A stretch of DNA of 64,000 bases, from the NCBI RefSeq assembly GCF_016464385.1, contig NZ_JADMLH010000004.1, forward strand, positions 1-64,000, written 5' to 3'. Positions 7,470 through 16,091 of this stretch are shown here, one piece after another (within the stretch, counting starts at the first letter, position 1; every line of letters begins with the position of its first letter). Below the pieces are notes generated by a model, which saw nothing but the letters and a program-made list of their open reading frames with translations, did no database searches and was not told where the DNA came from. The position numbers and the translations under genes are program-made. The stretch is from Nucisporomicrobium flavum. GTDB lineage: Bacteria; Actinomycetota; Actinomycetes; Mycobacteriales; Micromonosporaceae.

Positions 7470-9548
7470 TCATGGCAGAAAGACATTTGTCACCCGGGCG
7501 GCCAGGTCGTCGAGGACCGGCTTGCCGTCCTCGTCCGCGGCGACGAAGGCCGCCCATGAGTCCAGCGGGAAGTCGTCGGTCTCCGGTACGGGCTCGTGGT
7601 TGAGGTAGCCGGGCAGCAGCAGCGCGTTCTGGAACAGCCAGGGGATGTAGCTGCCCTCCGCGTCCCATCCCGGCAGCTCCCGGGTCCGGTGCAGATGCCG
7701 GGTCAGCTCCTCCTGCGACGACCAGCGCAGCATGTGGGCGTCGTGTTTCAGGTTCCTGATGTACGGGTTGTAGAGGTGCCCCGGCCCGAACCCGAACGTC
7801 TGCCGCCACTGCGCCCACAGGATGGCCTCGTCGCGCCCGCCCAGCGTCATCACGTCGTTGGTCGTGCTCTCCAGGAGCATGCTGTTCAGGTACGGCCACA
7901 GCGTCAGCGGCGTCAGCAGGTTGCGCGCGTCCGTACGCAGCACCGCCTGCACGATCGGCCACGCGTTCTTCTCCAGCTCGTCCCACGACGTCAGGTTGGG
8001 TACGGCCTTCACCGCCGCGAGCAGGCTGTACAGCGACGGGTTGTGCTCGCCGTAGAACATCCGCGCCACCGACCAGGGGTCCGTCGGGCGCAGCAGTGCC
8101 TCGGGGTTGCCGGCGGCCGGATACCGGGCGCCCCGGTCGAGGAACTCCGACAGGCTGACGAACTCGCGGACCGCGCCGTGACCGGTGTGGTCGATCCAGC
8201 GGTCGAGGTCGTCGCGGAAGCCGGTCTGCGCCTCGGTGTCGCGCAGGCCGACGTCGTCGATGCAGACGCGCACCTCCACGCCGAGACGGGCGAGAGCGCC
8301 GGCCACGAACGCCTGCACCATGTGGATCACGGAGGCGCGGGGGCGCAGGCGTACGGGCCAGAGCAGCCGGATCGGCTGGACCGTGCCGCGCTGCTGCGTC
8401 ACCCAGCCGAACCGGCGCTCGAGCTGGAGCAGCAGCCCCGGCACGTCGCGCGGCGGGCTGCTGTCCGGCTGGGAGACGAGCTGGCGTTCCCAGGCGTGGT
8501 GGCGTACGCGGTTCTTGAGCCCGGTGGCACGCGGCGGCACGGCGACGCCGGCGCGTTCGGCCAGGGCCGGGAGGAGCCGCTCCGAGTCGACGCCGGGGAA
8601 GCACTCGACGGCCACACCCGTGTTCTCGCGCAGCCGGGCGGCCGCGCTGAGGGCGGTGGCCGCGTCCGGGTCGTTGAGCGTCCAGAGCACGCGTACGGGC
8701 CGGGTCCGGGCGACCGCCGCGGTGATCGTCCCGGCCCAGTCGCTGCTGCCGATCACGCACACGGTGTCGCCGCGGATGAGGTCGGCGGTGGTGGCGACCA
8801 GGGGCGCGTTCTCTGCCAGGTGCGCCGGATCGTGCAGCAGCTGGGGGCCGCGTACGTGCAGGGTGGGCCGCCAGAAGCCGTGCAGGTGGAAGACGCGTAC
8901 GGCGCCGTCGGAGCCGCCGGCGTGCCCGAAGCCGCCCGCCGAGTCCAGCGGCAGGCTGACCGCCCGGCCGCCCGCGTCGCGGATGGCGATCTCGAGCAGC
9001 GGGTCGAAGTTCGTGGTCAGCACCCGGTGGTCGAACGCCTCGGGGATGCTCGCGAGCAGGTGACCGAGCGCCTGCACCCCGCGCGGGAGCAGCCAGGAGA
9101 AGCGGTCGTTCTCCACGCCCTCGCCGACCGCACGGTCGAGGCGCTGCCCGAGCCCGTGCGTGGCCAGCGGCGACTCCATCGGGTCCGGCGCCGCGTACGC
9201 CTTCAGCACGGCCTGCTGCGCGATCACGTCGAACGCCCCGCCCGACACCCAGTCGGTGAACACCCGCCGGTACGCCCTGTACACGTCCACGGGCCGCGCG
9301 CCGACGAGCTCCGCGCGCGCCTGGGCCAGCGCCCGTTCCAGCGCGCCGTCGTCGTTGCGTCCCGCCGCGTAGCTGTCGGCGATCTCCAGCACACCCTGCA
9401 CCCGGGGGACGGCGGTGGCCGTGACGCCCGAGCCGATCACCAGCGTGATCTGGTCGGCGTCCTGCAGGGCTGCCGTCAGCCGGTCGATCAGCAGGCGCTC
9501 GCCGGGGCTCAGGCCGTCGCCCGCCGGGTCCGGCTCCGGCGCCGTCAT
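7470..9548 (-). CDS. SIR2-like (NAD-binding) domain protein with large unassigned C-terminal region
   Basis: A 692-residue protein. Residues ~30-335 carry SIR2-like fold motifs: VIGSGVT (Gly-rich loop, 37-43), LTTNFDPLLE (177-186, with N180 and D182), HLHG (221-224) and CVIGSSD (264-270). SIR2-like domains in bacterial conflict systems often hydrolyse NAD. Residues ~345-692 have no family I can name. VIHMVQAFVAGALARLG followed by CIDDVGLRD resembles the HIGH-containing core of class I synthetase-like (HUP) folds, but weakly. The ATG overlaps the caspase gene stop (ATGA), so the two are translationally coupled. It is the likely effector or processing target of this operon. Confidence 0.82.
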   Translation of the reverse strand: MTAPEPDPAGDGLSPGERLLIDRLTAALQDADQITLVIGSGVTATAVPRVQGVLEIADSYAAGRNDDGALERALAQARAELVGARPVDVYRAYRRVFTDWVSGGAFDVIAQQAVLKAYAAPDPMESPLATHGLGQRLDRAVGEGVENDRFSWLLPRGVQALGHLLASIPEAFDHRVLTTNFDPLLEIAIRDAGGRAVSLPLDSAGGFGHAGGSDGAVRVFHLHGFWRPTLHVRGPQLLHDPAHLAENAPLVATTADLIRGDTVCVIGSSDWAGTITAAVARTRPVRVLWTLNDPDAATALSAAARLRENTGVAVECFPGVDSERLLPALAERAGVAVPPRATGLKNRVRHHAWERQLVSQPDSSPPRDVPGLLLQLERRFGWVTQQRGTVQPIRLLWPVRLRPRASVIHMVQAFVAGALARLGVEVRVCIDDVGLRDTEAQTGFRDDLDRWIDHTGHGAVREFVSLSEFLDRGARYPAAGNPEALLRPTDPWSVARMFYGEHNPSLYSLLAAVKAVPNLTSWDELEKNAWPIVQAVLRTDARNLLTPLTLWPYLNSMLLESTTNDVMTLGGRDEAILWAQWRQTFGFGPGHLYNPYIRNLKHDAHMLRWSSQEELTRHLHRTRELPGWDAEGSYIPWLFQNALLLPGYLNHEPVPETDDFPLDSWAAFVAADEDGKPVLDDLAARVTNVFLP

Positions 9549-10816
9549 CGGCCCGCCTGCAGCGACTGCCACAGCTCGCCGGGGCGTTCGGTGAACACCT
9601 GGCGGGCGGTGTGCCGGCTCGCGACCAGGGCGCCGCGGTCGAGGTATTCCTCGAGCTCGCCCGAGCGCCAGCCCAGGTAGCCGACGAACACCCGCATGGC
9701 GTCCACGCTGCCGGTCACATCCTCCGGGTTACCCGAGAGGTGCAACGTGCCAAGCCTTTCCCGTACGGGCGTGAAGCGCAGCGGCTTGGGCGCGCCCGCC
9801 CGCAGCAACGTCACGACGATGTAGCCGTCCTGGGCGACCGGGCCGCCGTGGAACAGCATCACGGGGTTGCGCAGCAGCCGCCGCCACGAGTCGGGGAAGT
9901 CGGCCGGCAGCTCGCCCTCCGGCCGGGTGATGCAGACCCCGAGCGCGCCGGTCTGGTTGTGCCGCAGTACCAGCATCGCCCGGCGGCCGAGGTCCTCGTC
10001 GACGAACCAGGGCGCCGCGTACAGCACCGTGCCGGCGAGGTTGTGTCTGGGCGCGGCGGGGTTGTGCACCAGCGCGATCTCGCCGCCGGAGTCGCGGGCG
10101 CGCAGCTCCGGACGCTCGAACCCGCGGCGCAGCATCGCGCGGCGTACCGTGCGCCAGACGGCGTGGACGGTCAGCGCGGGCGGCGCCGGTTCGGGCGGTG
10201 GCGGTCGCAGGCCGTCGCGGAGCAGCCGGATCAGCTCGCCCGTGAAGGCGGTGTGGACCTCCCCGCGCGGCGCCATCGCGGGCCGGTTGGCGGGAGCGGA
10301 GACGAGCAGGCACGTCCCGTCGGTCTCGGCCTTGTCGGCGACCGCGTCGGTGCCGCTGCTGTCCCCGCCGATCTCGGCGCCCGCGCGGCCGGAGTAGCAG
10401 CAGTCGAGGATGACGACCCGGCGGCGGGCGCGGGAGTCGGCGACCGCGCGGCGGATCCACTCGTACGGGACCCCGCGCTCGTAGGGCACCTCCGGGTCGC
10501 AGCCGGGCAGGCCGAGGATCAGCCGGTCGTCGTCGGGGTCGACCAGGCCGTGCCCGGCGAAGTACACCAGCAGCAGCCCGTCGCGCTCGGTCGCGGCGGC
10601 GGCCCGGCGGACCGCGCGGCTCACCTCGGCCGGATCCTCCGGATCCACCAGCACCTGGCAGTTGTCCGCGGGGACACCCCAGAGATCCTCGCCCGCCAGC
10701 AGCTCGCGCAGGTCGGTCACGTTGCGCCCGGCGGCCGGCAGCTCCGGGAGCCTCCGGTACGCCGAGACGCCGATCAGCACGACCTGCGAGGCGGCCGGGT
10801 CGGCGACGTCACTCAT
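9545..10816 (-). CDS. Caspase-family protease fused to AlgH/YqgE (DUF179) domain
   Basis: A 423-residue, two-domain protein. Residues ~10-250 form a caspase-like (peptidase C14) domain with the catalytic pair visible: His in VYFAGHG (H89) and Cys in VILDCCYSG (C140). Residues ~258-420 match the AlgH/YqgE fold: GTVLYAAPWFVDEDLGRRAM, TGALGVCITRP, FHGGPV and VFVGYLGWRSGELEEYL. I know these domains as separate proteins, so the fusion is unusual. The start at 10816 has AGGGA upstream and overlaps the preceding adaptor-like gene by 8 bp. In context it is probably the protease of an immunity module, activated by the EACC1-like partner. Confidence 0.87.
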   Translation of the reverse strand: MSDVADPAASQVVLIGVSAYRRLPELPAAGRNVTDLRELLAGEDLWGVPADNCQVLVDPEDPAEVSRAVRRAAAATERDGLLLVYFAGHGLVDPDDDRLILGLPGCDPEVPYERGVPYEWIRRAVADSRARRRVVILDCCYSGRAGAEIGGDSSGTDAVADKAETDGTCLLVSAPANRPAMAPRGEVHTAFTGELIRLLRDGLRPPPPEPAPPALTVHAVWRTVRRAMLRRGFERPELRARDSGGEIALVHNPAAPRHNLAGTVLYAAPWFVDEDLGRRAMLVLRHNQTGALGVCITRPEGELPADFPDSWRRLLRNPVMLFHGGPVAQDGYIVVTLLRAGAPKPLRFTPVRERLGTLHLSGNPEDVTGSVDAMRVFVGYLGWRSGELEEYLDRGALVASRHTARQVFTERPGELWQSLQAGR

Positions 10817-11183
10817 CGGTCCCTGCCGCCCGCCCTCCGCCCGCCTCTTCCAGCCGCGCCAGGGCGTCGGCCAGCGTCCGGTGGTCCGCCGCCTCGATCC
10901 GCGTCGTGGCACCGTCCGCGGCCGTGTGCACGATCGTCACCTTCGGGGACGGCCGGCGCGAGTCCCGCCACGAGGCCACCGCGAGCGCGAGCTGACCGGC
11001 CGACAGCCCGCTGCCGATGACCAGCGTCAGCACGTCGAGCAGGGTGCCCATCGTCTGCGGGTCGTCGCTGCGGGCCCGGGCCAGCCGGCCGTCGACGCGT
11101 ACGGCGTCCTCCCGGCGCAGCCAGCGGTGCAGCGACTCGGCATCCTCCGGCGACGGACACTCCAGTCGGAGCTCAACCGGCAT
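10809..11183 (-). CDS. Effector-associated constant component EACC1-like protein
   Basis: A 124-residue protein whose layout fits EACC1 (effector-associated constant component), a small protein described as the invariant partner of proteases and other effectors in actinobacterial conflict systems. It has LRREDAVRVDGRLARA, then MGTLLDVLTLVIGSG with a hydrophobic helix, then ALAVASWRDSRRPSPKVTIV and a C-terminal strand-helix tail. ATG at 11183 is preceded by GGGGAGA. It is the first gene of the operon and overlaps the caspase gene by 8 bp. The identification rests on remembered family pattern and needs a profile search. Confidence 0.72.
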   Translation of the reverse strand: MPVELRLECPSPEDAESLHRWLRREDAVRVDGRLARARSDDPQTMGTLLDVLTLVIGSGLSAGQLALAVASWRDSRRPSPKVTIVHTAADGATTRIEAADHRTLADALARLEEAGGGRAAGTDE

Positions 11184-11300
11184 GAAAGTCTCCCCGTGTC
11201 ATATCGATGCACGTTTCTGGCTTCGCGGACACTGCTAGGCGAAGCTAGCATCGAGCGTCGACGCGGTGACCGGGCGTACCCGTCGGATGCCGCGGCGGGA

Positions 11301-11313
11301 TAGATTCTTGGGG
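11301..11313 (+). promoter_or_regulatory. Leaderless promoter of the first M16 peptidase gene
   Basis: TAGATT (11301-11306), then 6 nt, then the GTG start at 11313. The mRNA would begin at or next to the start codon. The intergenic gap 11184-11312 also serves the divergent EACC1-like operon. Confidence 0.55.
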
Positions 11314-12620
11314 TGGCCCGCACAATGAAGATCCCCGCGACGAAATACCCGGTCGAACGGTTCACCCTCGACAACGGCCTGCGGGTGGTCCTCACGCCCG
11401 ACCGCAGCGCTCCCGTCGTCGGCGTGGCCGTCGTCTACGACGTCGGCATCCGGTCCGAACCGGAGGGTCGCACCGGCTTCGCCCACCTCTTCGAGCACCT
11501 CATGTTCCAGGGCTCGGAGAACCTCGAGAAGCTCGCCCACTTCCGGCACGTCCAGGGCGCGGGTGGCAGCTTCAACGGCTCCACCCACCTCGACTACACC
11601 GACTACTTCGAGGTGCTCCCGGCGGGCGCCCTGGAGCGCGCGCTGTTCCTCGAGGCGGACCGCATGCGCGGCCCCCGGCTCACCGAGGAGAACCTGCGCA
11701 ACCAGGTGGACGTGGTGAAGGAGGAGATCCGGGTCAACGTCCTCAACCGCCCGTACGGCGGCTTCCCCTGGCTGAAGCTGCCGCCGGTGATGTTCGAGAC
11801 GTTCCCCAACGCCCACGACGGGTATGGCTCCTTCACCGACCTGGAGAGCGCCACGGTCGAGGACGCGCAGGAGTTCTTCGGCAAGTACTACGCCTCGGGC
11901 AACGCGACGCTGGCGGTCGCCGGCGACTTCGACGTGGCCACCGCCACCAGGCTCATCGAGGCGCACTTCGGCGACGTGCCGGCCCGGCCCAAGCCGGAGC
12001 TGCCCGACTTCGCCGAGCCCGGCCTGAGCGCCGAGCGCCGGGAGAGCTACGTCGACCGGCTCGCCCCGCTGCCCGCCATCGCGGCCGGCTACCGGGTGCC
12101 CGACCCGATCGCCGACTTCAGCGCCTACCTGCCGTACGTGGTGCTCGCCGAGGTCCTCACCGACGGCGACGCGTCCCGCCTGGTCGAGCGGCTCGTGCAG
12201 CGCGACCGCATCGTCACCAGCGTCGGCGGCTACATCGGATTCATGGGCGACGAGTACCAGGTGCGCAACCCCACCGCGCTGCTGCTGCAGGCGCACATGC
12301 CGCCGGGCGGCGACGCGGACAAGGTGCTGCGGGTGGTCGACGAGGAGCTCGACCGGCTGGCCACCGGAGGCCTCGCGCCCGGCGAGCTGTCCCGCACCCA
12401 GGCCCGCATGGCGACGCACCTGCTGCGTGACACCGACGCGGTGCTCGGCCGGGCCCTGCCGATGGCCGTGCTCGAGCTGCAGCGCGGCAGGCCCGAGCTG
12501 CTCAACGAGCTGCCGCGGCTCGTCGGCGAGGTCACCGAGGCGCAGATCGTCGCGGCCGCCGCCAGCCTGCGGCCCGAGAGCCGTGCCACCGTCGAGGTCG
12601 TCCCGGGAGCCAACCAGTGA
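11313..12620 (+). CDS. M16-family zinc peptidase (catalytic subunit)
   Basis: A 435-residue pitrilysin/processing-peptidase-like protein. The inverted zinc motif HXXEH is present as HLFEH (H58, E61, H62), and the third ligand lies in NQVDVVKEEI downstream. It contains one full M16 unit (two subdomains), the length expected for the beta-type subunit. The next gene encodes the partner that lacks the zinc motif, so they probably form a heterodimer that degrades or processes short peptides. The genes overlap by 4 bp (GTGA). Confidence 0.92.
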   Translation: MARTMKIPATKYPVERFTLDNGLRVVLTPDRSAPVVGVAVVYDVGIRSEPEGRTGFAHLFEHLMFQGSENLEKLAHFRHVQGAGGSFNGSTHLDYTDYFEVLPAGALERALFLEADRMRGPRLTEENLRNQVDVVKEEIRVNVLNRPYGGFPWLKLPPVMFETFPNAHDGYGSFTDLESATVEDAQEFFGKYYASGNATLAVAGDFDVATATRLIEAHFGDVPARPKPELPDFAEPGLSAERRESYVDRLAPLPAIAAGYRVPDPIADFSAYLPYVVLAEVLTDGDASRLVERLVQRDRIVTSVGGYIGFMGDEYQVRNPTALLLQAHMPPGGDADKVLRVVDEELDRLATGGLAPGELSRTQARMATHLLRDTDAVLGRALPMAVLELQRGRPELLNELPRLVGEVTEAQIVAAAASLRPESRATVEVVPGANQ

Positions 12621-13936
12621 GCGTCAAGACCCTGCCGGACCTCGTGCCGGATTCGAAGATCAAGCTGCCCAAGCAGGCCGAGCGCACGCTCAGCAGCGGC
12701 CTGACCGTCATCGCCATCCGCCGGCCGGCGGTGCCCCTGGTCGAGCTGCGGCTGCGGGTGCCGTTCGGGCGTGCCCCGCTGGCCCGGGCCACCCTGCTGT
12801 CGCAGGCGCTGTTCACCGGCACGGCCACGATGTCCAGCATCGACATCGCGGCCGAGCTGCAGGCGGTCGGCGGCGGCCTCTCCGCGGGGCTCGACCCGGA
12901 CCGGCTGCTCATCACCGGCAACTCGCTCGCCGCGGGGCTGGACCGGATGCTGGAGATCCTTGCCGCGGTGCTGACCGACCCGGCGTACCCGGCCGATGAG
13001 GTGGGCACCGAGCGGGACCGGCTCGTCGACCACATCCAGGTGGCGCAGAGCCAGCCGGCGCACCTCGCCCGGACGGCCCTGCTCAAGCGGATGTACGGCA
13101 AGCACCCGTACGCGGTCCAGACGCCCGAGCCGGAGCAGGTCAGGGGCGTACGCCCGGGGCAGCTGCGGACCTTGCACGCCGAGCGGGTGCGCCCGGAGGG
13201 CTCGGTGCTGGTGCTCGTCGGCGACATCAACGTCGAGAAGGCGATCGACGCGGCGGAGAAGGCGCTCGGCGACTGGATCGGCTCGGGCCGCGACGGGGCC
13301 GTGCCGCCGACGCCCGCGCTCGAGCCCGGCCCGCTGCTGCTGGTCGACCGGCCGGCGTCGGTCCAGTCGTCGCTGCGGATGGCGTTGCCGGCGGTGCCGC
13401 GCACCGATCCCGACCACGCGGCGCTGCAGCTGGCGAACATGGTCTTCGGCGGCTACTTCTCCTCGCGGTGGGTGGAGAACATCCGAGAGGACAAGGGCTA
13501 CACGTACGGCCCGCACACCGCCATCGAGCACTTCGTCGCCGGCTCCTCGCTGGTGGTGGCCGCCGAGGTCGCCACCGAGGTGACCGGCCCTGCGCTGCTC
13601 GAGACGCTGTACGAGCTCGGCCGCATCGCCAGCCTCCCGCCCGGTGAGGAAGAACTCGAGCAGGCCCGCCGGTACGCCCTCGGCACCCTGCGCCTCGGCA
13701 TGTCCACGCAGGCCGGCCTGGCGGGGCTGGCCAGCATCTACGCCAGCTTCGGGCTGCGGCTGGACTACCTCACCGAGCACTCGGCGGCGCTCGCGGCGGC
13801 GACCCGCGAGCAGGTGGCCGAGGCCGCGGCCCGCTACCTGGCGCCGTCGCGGGCGGTGTCGGTCGTGCTCGGCGACGCGGAGAAGGTGGAGGGGCAGCTG
13901 TCCGCCCTGACGAGCGTGGAGCGCGGCGCCGCGTGA
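12617..13936 (+). CDS. M16-family peptidase homologue without zinc motif (non-catalytic partner)
   Basis: A 439-residue M16 protein. At the place of HXXEH it has LLSQALFTG, so it cannot bind the catalytic zinc. The C-terminal half keeps the conserved SSRWVENIREDKGYTYG segment of the family (R/Y substrate-clamp region). It should act as the alpha-like subunit with the product of the preceding gene. Start GTG overlaps the previous stop, and its end overlaps the Nudix gene start by 4 bp, giving a tightly coupled three-gene operon. Confidence 0.92.
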   Translation: MSVKTLPDLVPDSKIKLPKQAERTLSSGLTVIAIRRPAVPLVELRLRVPFGRAPLARATLLSQALFTGTATMSSIDIAAELQAVGGGLSAGLDPDRLLITGNSLAAGLDRMLEILAAVLTDPAYPADEVGTERDRLVDHIQVAQSQPAHLARTALLKRMYGKHPYAVQTPEPEQVRGVRPGQLRTLHAERVRPEGSVLVLVGDINVEKAIDAAEKALGDWIGSGRDGAVPPTPALEPGPLLLVDRPASVQSSLRMALPAVPRTDPDHAALQLANMVFGGYFSSRWVENIREDKGYTYGPHTAIEHFVAGSSLVVAAEVATEVTGPALLETLYELGRIASLPPGEEELEQARRYALGTLRLGMSTQAGLAGLASIYASFGLRLDYLTEHSAALAAATREQVAEAAARYLAPSRAVSVVLGDAEKVEGQLSALTSVERGAA

Positions 13937-14919
13937 CCGGGCCGGTGCAGGAGGACCAGCCGGACGTCGGCGAGCAGCCCGGCCTCGACGGTCCGCCGCT
14001 GGCGCGGACCAGCCTGGACCGGGCCGCGCACCGCCGCAAGGACGACGCGTGGCTGGCCGAGGCGTGGAAGAGCGGCCTCGTCCTGGTGATCGACATCGCC
14101 AAGGGCGGCCGCGCGCTGATCGCCGGAGCCGACGGGGACAAACCGTCGCTCGTGCTGGTCGGTGCGGAGGAGGCGCCCGAGGGGGAACGCCTGTTCCTCG
14201 GCGTCGACCCGGCCGGGGTGCCCATCTTCGCCGTCGACGCGCCGCTGCCCGAGGCGGCCGGCGCAGAGGTCCGCAACCTGCGCGACATCGGCGACCGGCT
14301 CGACCCGCGCGACGCCGGCATCTTCACCACGGCCGCCGCGCTGGGCAACTGGCACGCCACGCACCGGTTCTCCCCGCGCTCCGGGCAGCAGACCCGGGTG
14401 GTGGAGGCCGGCTGGTCGCGCGTCGACGAGGATGGGCGGCAGATGTGGCCGCGGACGGACCCCGCGATGATCGTGCTGGTGCACGACGGCGTCGCCGGGC
14501 CGGACGGCCGGTGCCTGCTCGGCCACAACGCCGCCTGGCCGGCGGTCGACGGCATCCGCCGGTTCTCCTGCCTGGCCGGCTACGTCGAGCCCGGCGAGTC
14601 GGCCGAGACCGCCGTCGTCCGCGAGGTCCGCGAGGAGGCCGGCGTCCGGCTCCGCTCCGTCGTGTACGAGGGCAGCCAGGCGTGGCCCTTCCCGGGGTCG
14701 CTGATGCTCGGGTACACCGCCGAGGCGGATCGCGACCAGGCGCTCGCCCTCGACCCCGAGGAGATCGACGAAGCGCGCTGGTTCACCCGCTCGGACATCG
14801 CCCGGATGATCGCCGGTGATTTCGTGGACCCGGCGAGCGGCGTACGGATGAATCTGCCCATGCGCTCTTCCATCGCCTTTTATCTGGTTGAGCGATGGTT
14901 GGGGGATTCCGCCCGATAA
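13933..14919 (+). CDS. nudC: NADH pyrophosphatase-like Nudix hydrolase (NudC family), zinc ribbon cysteines lost
   Basis: A 328-residue NudC-type enzyme, expected to cleave NAD(H) or NAD-capped RNA to NMN and AMP. The Nudix box GX5EX7REVREEAGV is intact starting at GYVEPGE. Upstream of it, the usual zinc ribbon is degenerate: FSPRSG stands where family members have FCPRCG, and the second Cys pair is also missing. Zinc binding therefore seems lost, while the catalytic helix remains. The gene is the third in the M16 operon (GTGA overlap). Confidence 0.88.
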   Translation: MTGPVQEDQPDVGEQPGLDGPPLARTSLDRAAHRRKDDAWLAEAWKSGLVLVIDIAKGGRALIAGADGDKPSLVLVGAEEAPEGERLFLGVDPAGVPIFAVDAPLPEAAGAEVRNLRDIGDRLDPRDAGIFTTAAALGNWHATHRFSPRSGQQTRVVEAGWSRVDEDGRQMWPRTDPAMIVLVHDGVAGPDGRCLLGHNAAWPAVDGIRRFSCLAGYVEPGESAETAVVREVREEAGVRLRSVVYEGSQAWPFPGSLMLGYTAEADRDQALALDPEEIDEARWFTRSDIARMIAGDFVDPASGVRMNLPMRSSIAFYLVERWLGDSAR

Positions 14920-15022
14920 GGGATTCACATTTCTCTAATCAGAGGGATCTTCACACGGAATTAGCAACCATCGGGGCAGGCTCTCGCGTCTGGGAGATCA
15001 GACACGGAGAGGTGGTAGTGGC

Positions 15023-15904
15023 ATGTCGCTGCTTGCGGAGCAGACCTGGACCCCGATGACCGCTGACGAGCGCGCGCAGTTCCAGCGCGACGGTTTCCTC
15101 GTCATTCCCGGCGTACTCAACGAGGACGAGGTCGCGGTCGCACGGACCGCGATCCTGCGATCCAAGGAGAAAGCGGCTCGGGAAGGAGGTCTGGGGCCCA
15201 CCGGCGCCCTGCACCAGTTGTCCGCGGTGACCAACAACCCCGAGCTGGCGTTCCTGCTGGACCACCCGAAGGCCTTCAAGTACATCTGGTCGATGCTGGG
15301 CTGGAACGTGCACGTGTACCACTCGCACGTCGACGTGCACCCGCAGATCCACGAGAAGCAGAAGGACTGGTGGCACTGGCACCAGGACGGCGGCCGGCAG
15401 AACCGGGAGCTCGAGACCGACCCGCGACCGATGATGAGCGTCAAGCTCGCGTACTGGCTGTCGGACGTCTCCGAGACCGGGCGCGGCAACTTCACCGTGC
15501 TGCCGGGCAGCCACCTCACCAACTGGCTTCCGGGCCCGCCGTCGCGCGGCGTGCCGTGGCCGCAGCCCGAGGGCGCCCTGCAGATCACCGCCAACCCCGG
15601 CGACCTCGTCGTCTTCGACCGCCGGCTGTGGCACGCGCGCTCGGACAACTACTCGCCGATCACGCGCGTGGGTGCCTTCTTCGGGTACACGTACCGCTGG
15701 GTCGCCGGCCGCGACGAGGTCGCCCACCTGCCCGGCACGCCCGAGTGGGAGACGTTCAACCCGGTGCAGCAGCAGCTGCTCGGCGGCGCGGGCGACGGCA
15801 CCGGTGACCACGCCTGGGGCCACTACCCGGAGACCACCCCGCTGTACGTGGAGCTGAAGCGGCAGGGCCTGCTCGACTCGAGCATCCCCGCGCTCATCCC
15901 GTGA
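15023..15904 (+). CDS. Phytanoyl-CoA dioxygenase (PhyH) family protein
   Basis: A 293-residue Fe(II)/2-oxoglutarate dioxygenase-like protein. The metal triad appears as HWHQDGG (HXD) near residue 120 and a distal His in DRRLWHARSDN near residue 200, with an Arg about 10 residues further for 2-oxoglutarate. GGAGAGGTGG precedes the ATG. The upstream gap 14920-15022 is comparatively AT-rich and holds a short CTCT/AGAG inverted repeat that may be an operator. The substrate is unknown. Related enzymes act on halogenated or hydroxylated small molecules such as ectoine. Confidence 0.85.
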   Translation: MSLLAEQTWTPMTADERAQFQRDGFLVIPGVLNEDEVAVARTAILRSKEKAAREGGLGPTGALHQLSAVTNNPELAFLLDHPKAFKYIWSMLGWNVHVYHSHVDVHPQIHEKQKDWWHWHQDGGRQNRELETDPRPMMSVKLAYWLSDVSETGRGNFTVLPGSHLTNWLPGPPSRGVPWPQPEGALQITANPGDLVVFDRRLWHARSDNYSPITRVGAFFGYTYRWVAGRDEVAHLPGTPEWETFNPVQQQLLGGAGDGTGDHAWGHYPETTPLYVELKRQGLLDSSIPALIP

Positions 15905-16045
15905 CCCGGGGCGGGCCGGCCGGCCTCTCCCCGCCGAGCCCGCTCCGCCGGATGTCCCCGCACCTTCGCCCGCCGCCCCGGGCTGGGTGCGGGGCGCGAC
16001 CACCGGCCCTCGCCCGCCGCCACGGGTGGGGTGCCGGCGCGGACA

Positions 16046-16084
16046 GGAACGGGCCGCCCCCGGGTTCCGGAGGCGGCCCGTTCC
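16046..16084. terminator. Bidirectional terminator hairpin
   Basis: GGAACGGGCCGCC and its exact complement GGCGGCCCGTTCC (13-bp arms, 13-nt loop) lie between the convergent PhyH and mycoredoxin genes. Confidence 0.75.
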
Positions 16085-16091
16085 GTTGCCG

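Noticed and set aside
7822-9063. Plus-strand frames opposite the SIR2-like gene
   Set aside because: Arg/Ser-rich shadow frames with no ribosome site; the minus-strand frame has SIR2 motifs and operon overlap.
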